Shown here: positions 44,425 to 52,670 of the stretch, in pieces | Numbering within the stretch: position 1 is the first letter of the stretch | Layout of the letters: every line of letters starts with the position of its first letter | Assembly (NCBI GenBank): GCA_000016765.1 | Contig: CP000699.1 | Coordinates: 2,356,001-2,420,000, forward strand | DNA from: Rhizorhabdus wittichii RW1 | GTDB lineage: Bacteria; Pseudomonadota; Alphaproteobacteria; Sphingomonadales; Sphingomonadaceae | Direction: 5' to 3' | Length of the DNA stretch: 64,000 bases | Notes under the pieces: model-generated | What the model was told of the DNA's origin: nothing | What the model saw: the letters and a program-made list of their open reading frames with translations, nothing else | Database searches by the model: none | Translations under genes and position numbers: made by a program

Positions 44425-45024
44425 CTATTTCGCCGCCTTGCGCAGCGCGAGGCGGACGACCGCGTCGAGCGTGGCGCCGTCGCCCAGCTCCTCGATCGCG
44501 GCGCCGACCGCCGCGCTCGCCTCGGCCGGCCTGAAGCCGAGATTGGCGAGCGCCGACAGCGCGTCGGTCGAGACGCCGCCCTTCGCGGCGGGCGCGGCGC
44601 CAAGGCCGGGGCCGAGCGCGACCCCGCCCATCTTGTCCTTCAATTCGTTGACGATGCGCATGGCGAGCTTGGGTCCGACGCCGTTGGCGCGGGCGATCAT
44701 CGCCTTGTCGCCGCCCGCCACCGCGCGCGACAGCTCGCCCGCGTCGAGCACCGAGAGGATCGCCAGCGCGACCCGGCCGCCGACGCCCTGGACGCTGGTC
44801 AGCAGGCGGAAGGAGTCGCGCTCCCCGGCCGATCCGAAGCCGTAGAGGGTGATCGCGTCCTCGCGCACCTGCATCTCGGTGAACAGCAGCACGTCGCCGC
44901 CCGTCTCCCCGATCGCCGACAGGGTGCGGGCCGAGCACCAGACGAGATAGCCGACCCCGCCGACATCGAGCACCGCATGGTCAGCGCTCGTCTCGGCGAG
45001 GACGCCGCGCAGCCGCGCGATCAT
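44425..45024 (-). CDS. ruvA: Holliday junction DNA helicase RuvA
   Basis: 199 residues. [35 protein letters not shown] is the OB-fold, [56 protein letters not shown] carries two helix-hairpin-helix motifs, and the C-terminal [27 protein letters not shown] is the RuvB-binding domain. It forms the junction-binding tetramer. The start overlaps the ruvC stop (ATGA). Confidence 0.97.
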
Positions 45025-45518
45025 GCGACCACCCGGCGCATCGCGCGCGCGCTGGCGAGGTGATGGGCGTGGGTGACCGCCACCGCCAGCGCGTCGGCCG
45101 CGTCGGGGCCCGACAGCTTCGCGCCGGGGAGGAGAACCTTGACCATCGCCTGCACCTGCCTCTTCTCCGCGCCGCCCGTGCCGACCACGGCCTTCTTGAC
45201 GATCGAGGGATGATATTCGCCGACGCTCACCTCGGCGAGCGCGGCGGCGAGCAGCACCACGCCGCGCGCCTGGCCGAGCTTGAGGGTCGACTGCGCGTTC
45301 GAGTTGCCGAGCACCTCCTCGACCGCCGCCGCCTCGGGCCGGTAGGTCCGGATGATCTCCGCCAGCGCGCTGTGGAGCAGATAGAGCCGACGCGACAGCT
45401 CCATCGAAGGCTCGGTCTTGATCTGGCCATTGGCGACATGGCTCAGCCGATTCCCGTCCGCGGCGATCACACCCCAGCCGGTCGTGCCGAGCCCCGGATC
45501 GAAGCCGATCAGGATCAT
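45021..45518 (-). CDS. ruvC: Holliday junction resolvase RuvC
   Basis: 165 residues. The catalytic acidic residues are Asp7 in [14 protein letters not shown], Glu67/Glu68 in [24 protein letters not shown], and the pair in [19 protein letters not shown]. It cuts Holliday junctions in partnership with RuvAB. It begins the ruvC-ruvA run, just downstream of yebC on the same strand. Confidence 0.97.
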
Positions 45519-45581
45519 GGGAGAAGGGATGCCATGTTCATCACATGTTCCCTTTCGCCCAGACGCAGGCCTTTGTGAAGT

Positions 45582-45618
45582 GAAAAGCGGCGATGCCGGC
45601 GATCGCTCGCCAGGCATC
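45582..45618 (-). terminator. Candidate terminator after yebC
   Basis: GATGCC-GGCGA and TCGCC-A-GGCATC (45,592-45,618) form a hairpin 26 bp past the yebC stop; in the minus direction it is followed by GCTTTTCAC. It would separate yebC from ruvC. Confidence 0.5.
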
Positions 45619-45643
45619 GACCGGGGCCCCGCCCCCTGGGGAA

Positions 45644-46387
45644 TTACCCCAGCTTCGCCATCACCTCTTCGGGGACGTCGTAATTGCCCCAGACGGTCTG
45701 GACGTCGTCGTCATCGTCGAGCGCGTCGATCAGCTTGAGGAGCTTGGCCGCGTCGTCCTCGCCGACCGTCACCTGGGTCTGCGGGCGCCAGGCCAGCTTG
45801 GCGCCGTCGGGCTCGCCCAGCACCGGCTCGAGCGCCTTGGCGACCTCGTGCAGCGCGTCCTGCGCGGTCCAGATCTCGTGGCCGTCCTCGGACGAGCTGA
45901 CGTCGTCGGCGCCGGCCTCCAGCGCGGCCTCGAACACCTTCTCGGCATCGCCCGCCGCGAGACCGTAGCTGATCAGGCCGAGCCGGTCGAAACCGTGGCT
46001 GACCGATCCGCCCGCGCCGAGATTGCCGCCATTCTTGGAGACGATCGTGCGGACGTTGGTCGCGGTGCGGTTGCGGTTGTCGGTGAGCGCCTCGATGATC
46101 AGCGCGACGCCGCCGGGGCCGAAGCCCTCATAGCGGATCTCTTCGTAATTGGCGCCGTCGCCGCCCGCGGCCTTGTTGATCGACCGCTCGATATTGTCCT
46201 TCGGCAGCCCTTCCTTGCGCGCGGTGATCACCGCCTGGCGCAGGCGCGCGTTCATCGCCGGATCGGGCAGACCCATGCGCGCCGCGACGGTGATCTCGCG
46301 GCTGAGCTTGGAGAACAGCGCCGAGCGCTTCTTGTCCTGCGCACCCTTGCGGTGCATGATGTTCTTGAATTTGCTATGACCGGCCAT
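45644..46387 (-). CDS. yebC: YebC/PmpR-family DNA-binding regulator (TACO1 family)
   Basis: 247 residues of standard length. [37 protein letters not shown] is the family start; [41 protein letters not shown] the central block; [20 protein letters not shown] the C-terminus. Some members regulate transcription, others help translation of proline stretches. Its position next to ruvCAB is widely conserved. Confidence 0.96.
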
Positions 46388-46469
46388 TGCCGTCCCGTCC
46401 CGAGCTATCGTTGAGTGGCGCGCTCTCTAGCGCCCCACCCCGCGCCAAGGCAACTGCCTAGGCTTCATC

Positions 46470-46548
46470 GTCATCCCGGCGAAAGCCGGGATCTCACTTT
46501 TCTTCGTCGCAGAAAGGCAATGAGATCCCAGCTTTCGCTGGGATGACG
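46470..46548. repeat. Palindromic repeat pair, TCATCCCGGCGAAAGCCGGGAT family
   Basis: Two inverted copies (46,470-46,495 and 46,522-46,548) separated by 26 bp lie between yebC and the E2 gene, the second only 10 bp from the E2 stop. They can form a large stem and may end the bkd transcript. Confidence 0.85.
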
Positions 46549-46557
46549 TAAGGAAGC

Positions 46558-47847
46558 TCAATCCACGAACAGCAGCGCGGGCGTCTCGATCAGCCGCTTG
46601 AGCGCCTGGACGAAGCTGGCGGCGTCCCAGCCGTCGACGACACGGTGGTCGCACGAGATCGACAGGTTCATCAGCTTGGCGGCGACGACCTGGCCGTCGC
46701 GGAACACCGGGCGCTCGACCACCTTGTTGGGGCCGATGATCGCGACCTCGGGCCGGTTGATCACCGGCGTCGTCGCGATGCCGCCGAGCGGGCCGAGCGA
46801 GGTGATGGTGAGCGTCGATCCCGACAGCTCCCCCGATGTCGCCTTGCCGCTGCGCGCGGCCTCCGCCAGCCGGACGATCTCGCTCGCGAGCTGCCAGACG
46901 TTGCGGTCCTGCGCGTCGCGGATGACCGGCACCATCAGCCCGGCGTCGGTCTGCGTCGCCATGCCGAGATGGACCGCGCCCGAGCGGGTGACGATCCCCG
47001 CCTCGTCGTCGTAGCGCGCGTTGATCATCGGGAAATCGGGCAGCGTCCTGCAGATCGCGGTGATCAGCAGCGGCAGCATGGTGAGCTTGGGCTTGGCCCC
47101 GCGCGTCGCGTTGAGGTCGGCGCGCAGCTCCTCCAGCTTGGTGACGTCAATCTCCTCGACATAGGTGAAGTGCGGGATGGCCCGCTTCGACGCCGCCATA
47201 TTCTCGGCGATGCGGCGGCGCAGGCCGATCACCCTGACCTGCTCGTCGGCGCGGGCCCGGCCAGCCGGGCGATAGCCGCCGCCGGCATTATAGGCCAGGA
47301 AGGCGTCGAGATCGGCGTGGCGGACGCGGCCGTCCTCGGCGGCCTTGACGTCGGCGAGGTCGATGCCGAGGTCCCTGGCGCGCTGGCGAACGGCGGGGGA
47401 GGCGAGGACCTTCCTTTCCCCCCTCCCTGCAAGGGAGGGGCTGGGGGTGGGTTCCGTCGGCGCAGCCGACGGCTTTTCCCCGGCCTCGATCGGTGCAGGC
47501 TCGCTTCGCTCGCCACCTACCCCCGGCCCCTCCCTGGAAGGGAGGGGAGAGGAAGAAGGCTCCGGCTTCACCACCTGCGCCGGCTCGGCCTCGACCGCGC
47601 CGTCGCCCTCGACCTCGAACACCGCGAGGATCGAGCCGATCGCGATCTGCTCGCCGACCTCGCCGGCGATCTTCACCACCTTGCCCGCGACCGGCGCGGT
47701 CATCTCGACCGTCGCCTTGTCGGTCATCAGGTCGGCGAGCGGCGCGTCCTCCTCGACCATGTCGCCCGGCGCGACGTGCCACGCGACGATCTCGGCCTCG
47801 GCGATGCCCTCGCCGATGTCCGGAAGCTTGAAACTATAGGAGCCCAT
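46558..47847 (-). CDS. bkdB: Branched-chain 2-oxoacid dehydrogenase complex, E2 (dihydrolipoyl acyltransferase)
   Basis: 429 residues. The lipoyl domain (residues 1-80) has the modified Lys in LMTDKATVEMTAP. After a linker comes the E3/E1-binding domain (VLASPAVRQRARDLGIDLADVKAAEDGRVRHADLDAFL) and the acyltransferase core with the HRxxDG active site in SISCDHRVVDGWDAA. The linker at about residues 97-147 is encoded by two copies of a dispersed palindromic repeat (47,417-47,555), giving PLPSREGPGVGGE-type text. E1beta lies 6 bp upstream. The E1 subunits are of the branched-chain type, so that substrate is favoured over pyruvate. Confidence 0.93.
   Translation of the reverse strand: MGSYSFKLPDIGEGIAEAEIVAWHVAPGDMVEEDAPLADLMTDKATVEMTAPVAGKVVKIAGEVGEQIAIGSILAVFEVEGDGAVEAEPAQVVKPEPSSSPLPSREGPGVGGERSEPAPIEAGEKPSAAPTEPTPSPSLAGRGERKVLASPAVRQRARDLGIDLADVKAAEDGRVRHADLDAFLAYNAGGGYRPAGRARADEQVRVIGLRRRIAENMAASKRAIPHFTYVEEIDVTKLEELRADLNATRGAKPKLTMLPLLITAICRTLPDFPMINARYDDEAGIVTRSGAVHLGMATQTDAGLMVPVIRDAQDRNVWQLASEIVRLAEAARSGKATSGELSGSTLTITSLGPLGGIATTPVINRPEVAIIGPNKVVERPVFRDGQVVAAKLMNLSISCDHRVVDGWDAASFVQALKRLIETPALLFVD
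47417..47555. repeat. Palindromic repeat pair read in frame inside the E2 gene
   Basis: Two inverted copies of a CCCCTCCCTGCAAGGGAGGGG-like unit (hairpins at about 47,419-47,440 and 47,527-47,548) with adjoining TGGGGGTGGGT/ACCCCCGGCC sequence flank about 85 bp. Such units are normally intergenic in sphingomonads. Here both lie inside an uninterrupted reading frame and encode the flexible E2 linker. Confidence 0.85.
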
Positions 47848-47853
47848 CTCGGA

Positions 47854-48879
47854 TCAATCCTGCATCACGCGCTTGAACGCTTCGGTCAGCCGCACCGGGC
47901 CGGGGAAATAGGCCCATTCGAGGCTGTGGGGATATGGCGTGTCCCATCCGGTCACGCGCTGGACCGGCGCCTCCAGCCAGTGGAAGCAATGCTCCTGCAC
48001 CAGCGCCGACAGCTCGGCGCCGAAGCCGCTGGTCTTGGTCGCCTCGTGGACGACCATGCAGCGCCCGGTCTTCCTGACCGACTCGACCACCGTCTCGATA
48101 TCGAGCGGGACCAGCGTGCGCAGGTCGATCAGCTCGGCGTCGATGCCGGTCTCCTCGATCACGCTGTGCGCGACATGGACCATCGTGCCATAGGCGAGGA
48201 CGGTGACGTCGTTGCCCTCGCGCACCACCCGCGCCTTGCCGAGCTGGACCGTGTAGTAGCCCTCCGGCACCGCGCTCTCGGCGAACTTGCTCCACGGCTG
48301 GACCGGGCGGTCGTAATGGCCGTCGAACGGGCCATTGTAGATGCGCTTCGGCTCGAAGAAGATCACCGGATCATTGTCCTCGATCGCGGCGATCAGCAGG
48401 CCCTTGGCGTCATAGGGGTTGGACGGGATCACCGTCTTGAGCCCGGCGACATGGGTGAAGATGCCCTCGGGACTCTGGCTGTGCGTCTGCCCGCCGAAGA
48501 TGCCGCCGCCGAACGGGGTGCGCACCGTGATCGGCGCGGTATATTCGCCGGCCGAGCGGTAGCGCAGCCGCGCCGCTTCCGACACGAGCTGGTCGAGCGC
48601 CGGATAGATATAGTCGGCGAACTGGATCTCGGGCACCGGGCGCAGGCCGTAGGTCGCCATGCCGACCGCGACGCCGATGATGCCGCATTCGCTGATCGGC
48701 GTGTCGAACACGCGGGTCTTGCCGTAGCGCTTCTGCAGCCCCTCGGTCGCCTTGAAGACGCCGCCGAAATAGCCGACGTCCTCGCCCAGCACGACGATCC
48801 TGTCGTCGCGGCCCATCGCGACGTCGATCGCCGAGTTGATCGCCTGGATCATGTTCATCGTGCGGGGGGCTTCGGTCAT
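47854..48879 (-). CDS. bkdA2: Branched-chain 2-oxoacid dehydrogenase E1, beta subunit
   Basis: 341 residues. MNMIQAINSAIDVAMGRDDRIVVLGEDVGYFGGVFKATEGLQKRYG opens the family, VFDTPISECGIIGVAVGMATYGLRPVPEIQFADYIYPALDQLVSEAARLRYRSAG and RTPFGGGIFGGQTHSQSPEG are BCKDH-type markers, and the C-terminal transketolase domain includes VVHEATKTSGFGAELSALVQE. It forms the E1 alpha2beta2 heterotetramer that decarboxylates 2-oxoacids from valine, leucine and isoleucine with ThDP. Confidence 0.95.
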   Translation of the reverse strand: MTEAPRTMNMIQAINSAIDVAMGRDDRIVVLGEDVGYFGGVFKATEGLQKRYGKTRVFDTPISECGIIGVAVGMATYGLRPVPEIQFADYIYPALDQLVSEAARLRYRSAGEYTAPITVRTPFGGGIFGGQTHSQSPEGIFTHVAGLKTVIPSNPYDAKGLLIAAIEDNDPVIFFEPKRIYNGPFDGHYDRPVQPWSKFAESAVPEGYYTVQLGKARVVREGNDVTVLAYGTMVHVAHSVIEETGIDAELIDLRTLVPLDIETVVESVRKTGRCMVVHEATKTSGFGAELSALVQEHCFHWLEAPVQRVTGWDTPYPHSLEWAYFPGPVRLTEAFKRVMQD

Positions 48880-48900
48880 GCGAGACCCCCTTCACGATCC

Positions 48901-48980
48901 GTCATCCCGGCGGAGGCCGGGATCTCGGGAGAATAGGGTGCGCGGAAGCCTCCTGAGATCCCGGCCTCCGCCGGGATGAC
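48901..48980. repeat. Palindromic repeat pair between E1alpha and E1beta genes
   Basis: Inverted copies of GTCATCCCGGCGGAGGCCGG (48,901-48,928 and 48,955-48,980) sit in the 127-bp gap inside the bkd operon. The mRNA would carry a strong stem just before the E1beta ribosome site. Confidence 0.85.
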
Positions 48981-49006
48981 GGCATGAGGAGAAGAACGGA
49001 ACGCCC

Positions 49007-50266
49007 TCATATCCCTGCCGCCTTGCGCTCGTCGTGCATCTGGACCGACTGCTCCTTCAGGTGCCACGGCATCTCCTCGAACACGTCCTCGAACATCGAA
49101 TCGAAGGATTGCTTGAGGCCGTCCTGGAGGATGCCGTTCTTCTCGGCCTCCTTCTGGGCGGCCTTGACCAGCTCGGCGACCTCGAGGTCCATCGCCGCCT
49201 GGCGCTCCTCGTCCCAGATGCCGAGGCCGACGACATGCTTCTTGAGCCGCGCGATCGGGTCGCCGAGCGGCCATTTGCCACCCTCCTCGGCCGATCGGTA
49301 CTTGGTCGGGTCGTCCGAGGTCGAATGACCCTCGGCGCGATAGGTGAAATGTTCGATCAGGGTCGGGCCGTGGTTGTTGCGCGCCCGGTCCGCCGCCCAT
49401 TGCGTCGCGGCATAGACGGCGAGCGCGTCATTGCCGTCGACGCGCAGGCCGGCGATGCCATAGCCGATCGCGCGCGCCGCGAAGGTCGTCGCCTCGGCCC
49501 CCGCGAAGCCCGAGAAGGACGAGATCGCCCACTGGTTGTTGATGACGTTGAGGATGACCGGCGCGCGATAGACGGCGGCGAAGGTCAGCGCGGAATGGAA
49601 ATCGCCCTCGGCGGTCGATCCCTCGCCGCACCAGGCCGCCGCGATCCGCGTGTCGCCGCGCGCCGCGCTCGCCATCGCCCAGCCCACCGCCTGCGGATAT
49701 TGGGTGGTGAGGTTGCCCGAGATCGAGAAGAAACTGGCCTGCCGCACCGAATACATGATCGGCATCTGGCGGCCCTTCAGCCGGTCGGCGCGGTTCGAGT
49801 AGATCTGGTTGATCATGTCGACGATCGGCCAGTCGCGCGCGATCAGCAGGCCCTGCTGCCGGTAGCTCGGGAAGCACATGTCGTCATAGTCGAGCGCATG
49901 GGCGGCGCCGACCGAGGTCGCCTCCTCGCCGGTGCACTTCATGTAGAAGCTGGTCTTGCCCTGGCGCTGCGCGCGGTAGAGCCGCTCGTCGAAGGCGCGG
50001 GTGAGCGCCATGCTGCGCAATATCTTGAGCAGCGTCTCGGGCGCGAGGCGCGGATCCCACGGCCCCTGCGCCCGCCCCTCGTCGTCGAGCACGCGGACCA
50101 TCGCATAGGGCATGTCGCGGAGCTCGGCCGGGCCGGCGTCGACCGGCGGCCGGCGCACCGCCCCGGCAACGGGCATGTCGAAGTCGGCGAAGTCGACCGT
50201 GTCGCCCGGCCGGAACGCCGGCTCGGGCACGTGAAGCGACAGCGGCGGCAGGTTACGGCCCGTCAT
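49007..50266 (-). CDS. bkdA1: Branched-chain 2-oxoacid dehydrogenase E1, alpha subunit
   Basis: 419 residues. The N-terminal extension (PYAMVRVLDDEGRAQGPWDP) and MALTRAFDERLYRAQRQGKTSFYMKCTGEEA are characteristic of BkdA1. The ThDP motif is WCGEGSTAEGDFHSALTFAAVYRAPVILNVINNQWAIS (GDGS replaced by GEGS, as is common in BCKDH). YRAEGHSTSDDPTKYRSAEE is the loop phosphorylated in mitochondrial BCKDH. It is the first gene of bkdA1-A2-B, with direct repeats and a palindrome in the upstream region. Confidence 0.96.
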   Translation of the reverse strand: MTGRNLPPLSLHVPEPAFRPGDTVDFADFDMPVAGAVRRPPVDAGPAELRDMPYAMVRVLDDEGRAQGPWDPRLAPETLLKILRSMALTRAFDERLYRAQRQGKTSFYMKCTGEEATSVGAAHALDYDDMCFPSYRQQGLLIARDWPIVDMINQIYSNRADRLKGRQMPIMYSVRQASFFSISGNLTTQYPQAVGWAMASAARGDTRIAAAWCGEGSTAEGDFHSALTFAAVYRAPVILNVINNQWAISSFSGFAGAEATTFAARAIGYGIAGLRVDGNDALAVYAATQWAADRARNNHGPTLIEHFTYRAEGHSTSDDPTKYRSAEEGGKWPLGDPIARLKKHVVGLGIWDEERQAAMDLEVAELVKAAQKEAEKNGILQDGLKQSFDSMFEDVFEEMPWHLKEQSVQMHDERKAAGI

Positions 50267-50291
50267 GCGCAGCTCATCCTCATACCTGATC

Positions 50292-50308
50292 GGTCAGTAC
50301 TGCTGACC
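50292..50308. promoter_or_regulatory. Palindrome in front of bkdA1
   Basis: GGTCAGTACTGCTGACC has perfect 6-bp inverted arms around a 5-nt spacer, 25 bp upstream of the bkdA1 ATG. A regulator site is likely by position; the protein is not in the window. Confidence 0.5.
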
Positions 50309-50338
50309 CTTATCGCGCCTATAGCCTCTTGGAATAAT

Positions 50339-50367
50339 ATTACAACAGCCATTCCTAAAATTACAAC
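50339..50367. promoter_or_regulatory. ATTACAAC direct repeat upstream of bkdA1
   Basis: ATTACAAC occurs at 50,339-50,346 and 50,360-50,367, exactly 21 bp apart (two helical turns), inside the only AT-rich stretch of this gap. This geometry suits an activator that binds one face of the DNA at the bkd promoter. Confidence 0.5.
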
Positions 50368-50429
50368 GGCTCGCGGACTCGCCGGAAAGCGATCCTTCTA
50401 CCGCCATTCCCGCCGCCGCGAAATCTCCG

Positions 50430-50515
50430 TCATCCTGGCGGAAGCCAGGATCTCCCTGCCTTGGTTGGAGCGCAGGAGACGAAGAAAAGGGAGATCCCAG
50501 CTTCCGCTGGGATGA
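50430..50515. repeat. Palindromic repeat pair, TCATCCTGGCGGAAGCCAGGAT family
   Basis: Inverted copies at 50,430-50,453 and 50,491-50,515 lie between the bkdA1 promoter region and the end of the sensor kinase gene, 21 bp from its stop. It may end the efflux-operon transcript. Confidence 0.85.
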
Positions 50516-50535
50516 CGAACCGTGGACCGGCCCTG

Positions 50536-51966
50536 TCAGCCCCGGACCGGCAGGCGGCAGATCGCCTCCAGCCCGCCGCCGGCCCGATTCGCGAGGACCA
50601 GGCTGCCGCCATGTTCCTGCGCGATGGCGCGGGCGATGCTGAGGCCGAGGCCGATTCCCCCGGTCGCGCGGTTGCGCGACGGCTCTCCGCGCTCGAACGG
50701 CTGGAACATCGCCTCCAGCGCCTTGTCGGGAAGGCCGGGCCCGCGATCGGCGATCCGGATCTCGGCCTCGGCCTCGATCCGGGCGACGCCGATCTCGACC
50801 CCGCCGCCATAGGCGACGCCATTGTCGATCAGGTTCTGGAACAGGCGCTTCAACGCCATCGGGTCGCCCGCCACCTCGGCCGACTCGACCGCGCCCAGCG
50901 CCACCGGCCGGCCGATCTCGCGCTCGTCGGCGGCGAGGTCGGCGAGCAGCCGGTCGATCGCGACCGGCTCGACGATGTTCACGCTGCCGGTGTCGCGGAC
51001 GAAGGAGATGGTCGCTGCGATCATCGCGCGCATCTGCTCGATATCGGCCTGCACCTTCTCGCGCATCTCGTCGGGCGCGCCTTCGATGCGGAAGGCGATC
51101 CGTGCGAGCGGAGTACGCAGGTCGTGCGCGATCGCGCCTATCATGTTGGTCCGCTCGGCCAGATAGGCCGACAGCCGCTGCTGCATGCGGTTGAGCGCAT
51201 GGGCGGTGACGCGCAGCTCGGTCGGCCCCTCCTCGACGATGAGCGGCGCCTGCGGGTTGGCGCCCATCCGGTCGGCGGCGTCGGCGATCCGGCGGATCGG
51301 CTTGGCCAGCGCCCGCGCGAAGATCCAGGCGAAGGGGATGACGGCGAGCAGGCTGAGCCCGAACAGCATCAATATCCGCTGCTGCCACGACGCCAGCCAG
51401 GCGCGCGGCGGGGTCCGCACCACCCGCCAGCCGCCGTCGGTGCGCAGCCCCGCGACGACCGTGTCGAAGAACAGCGGCTCGCCGCGGCGGACGATCACCC
51501 GGCGGTCGTCGCGGCGGCCGAACGGCATGTTACTGCGCTGGTCGGGCTCGAAGAACAGCCGGACATCCTCGATCGGGACGCCGATCCGGTCGGCGAGCCG
51601 CGCGGTGAAGACGTCGGAGCTGACCATGTTCGGGTCGGGCAGCGGCGGCGCCGGCCGCTGCACCGTGCCCAGCCGCCGCTCGCGCTCATGATCGTCGGGG
51701 TCAGGCCGGACGGGCGGCGCCGGCGACAGGTCGACCGGGCCGGCGTGGCCGTGGGGGACGACCATCACCCGCCAGCGGCGCTCGCGCGGAATCTTGCGGC
51801 CGGCCAGCGCCTCGGCGATGTCGGACAGGCTGTTGAAGTCGGGGCGCGGCGGCGGCGCCCAGGCGAACAGCGCGACGGTGACGACGAACACCACCGCGAC
51901 GCTGGCGAGCAGCAGCAGCAGCGTCTGCCAGAAGATCGACAGGCCGCCGCCGCGCACGCGGGTCAT
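50536..51966 (-). CDS. Sensor histidine kinase (EnvZ-like)
   Basis: 476 residues. Two membrane segments (IFWQTLLLLLASVAVVFVVTVALFAW and ILMLFGLSLLAVIPFAWIFAR) flank a periplasmic domain of about 160 residues rich in Pro. HAMP follows (ALAKPIRRIADAADRMG), then the H-box with His281 in IGAIAHDLRTPLARIAFRIEG and the ATPase domain: FQNLIDNGVAYGGG (N-box, with a Val-for-Ala change), DRGPGLP and GGIGLGLSIARAIAQEHGG. It overlaps the response regulator gene by 4 bp and likely senses envelope stress or a pump substrate. Confidence 0.95.
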   Translation of the reverse strand: MTRVRGGGLSIFWQTLLLLLASVAVVFVVTVALFAWAPPPRPDFNSLSDIAEALAGRKIPRERRWRVMVVPHGHAGPVDLSPAPPVRPDPDDHERERRLGTVQRPAPPLPDPNMVSSDVFTARLADRIGVPIEDVRLFFEPDQRSNMPFGRRDDRRVIVRRGEPLFFDTVVAGLRTDGGWRVVRTPPRAWLASWQQRILMLFGLSLLAVIPFAWIFARALAKPIRRIADAADRMGANPQAPLIVEEGPTELRVTAHALNRMQQRLSAYLAERTNMIGAIAHDLRTPLARIAFRIEGAPDEMREKVQADIEQMRAMIAATISFVRDTGSVNIVEPVAIDRLLADLAADEREIGRPVALGAVESAEVAGDPMALKRLFQNLIDNGVAYGGGVEIGVARIEAEAEIRIADRGPGLPDKALEAMFQPFERGEPSRNRATGGIGLGLSIARAIAQEHGGSLVLANRAGGGLEAICRLPVRG

Positions 51967-52670
51967 TCGCCTTCGACCTTCAGCGTGAACATATAGCCTT
52001 CGTTGCGGATTGTCCGGATCGGATCGTCGGGACCGAGCTTCTTGCGCAGCCGGCTGATCGTCACGTCGATCGCGCGGTCGAACACGTCGCTGTCGACGCC
52101 CTTGCCCGCCTCGATCAGCTGGTCGCGGCTCAGCACGCGCTGCGGCCGGTCGAGGAAGGCGGCGAGCACGCGGAACTCGGCGTCGGTCAGCGGCGCGGCC
52201 GGCGCGTCGAGCCGCCGCACCTCGCGCTGGACGATGTCGAGCGTCCACGGGCCGAAGCGGCGGACCGCCCCGCCCGTCGCGGCGGCGGCGGCCTCCTCGC
52301 CCCGGCGGCGCAGCACCGCGCGGATGCGGGCGAGCAGCTCGCGCGGGTTGCACGGCTTGGGCAGATAATCGTCGGCGCCGACCTCCAGCCCGATGATCCG
52401 GTCGGTGTCCTCGCCCATCGCCGACAGCATGATCACGGCGGGGCCGCCGGGCTTGCGCACCCGCCGCAGGATCGACAGCCCGTCCTCGCCCGGCATCATC
52501 AGGTCGAGGACGATCAGGTCGGGCCGCTCGGCGGCGATGCGCGCGTCCATCTCGGCGCCGTCGGCGGCGCTTTCGACGCGCAGGCCGTTGGCGCGCAGGA
52601 AATCGGTGATCAGCGTCCGCAGGTCGCCATCGTCGTCGACCACCAGGATCAACGGGTTGCCGCCGCTCAT
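51963..52670 (-). CDS. OmpR-family response regulator
   Basis: 235 residues. Receiver domain with acidic pocket VVDDDGD, phospho-acceptor Asp56 in LIVLDLMMPGEDGL, conserved Ser/Thr and Lys in VIMLSAMGED and DDYLPKPCNPRELLARIRAVLRR; C-terminal winged helix with LTDAEFRVLAAFLDRPQRVLSRDQLIEAG and FDRAIDVTISRLRKKLGPDDPIRTIRNEGYMF. Overlaps the kinase gene and the EF-hand gene by ATGA on each side, so the three are co-translated. Confidence 0.97.
   Translation of the reverse strand: MSGGNPLILVVDDDGDLRTLITDFLRANGLRVESAADGAEMDARIAAERPDLIVLDLMMPGEDGLSILRRVRKPGGPAVIMLSAMGEDTDRIIGLEVGADDYLPKPCNPRELLARIRAVLRRRGEEAAAAATGGAVRRFGPWTLDIVQREVRRLDAPAAPLTDAEFRVLAAFLDRPQRVLSRDQLIEAGKGVDSDVFDRAIDVTISRLRKKLGPDDPIRTIRNEGYMFTLKVEGE

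Noticed and set aside
41207-44845. Plus-strand open frame of about 1210 codons across ruvB and the OGT-like gene
   Set aside because: Antisense shadow of two well-supported minus-strand genes, made of low-complexity Arg/Ala-rich text.
46645-48936. Plus-strand open frame of about 760 codons across the bkd genes
   Set aside because: Antisense shadow of E2 and E1beta, which carry clear catalytic motifs.
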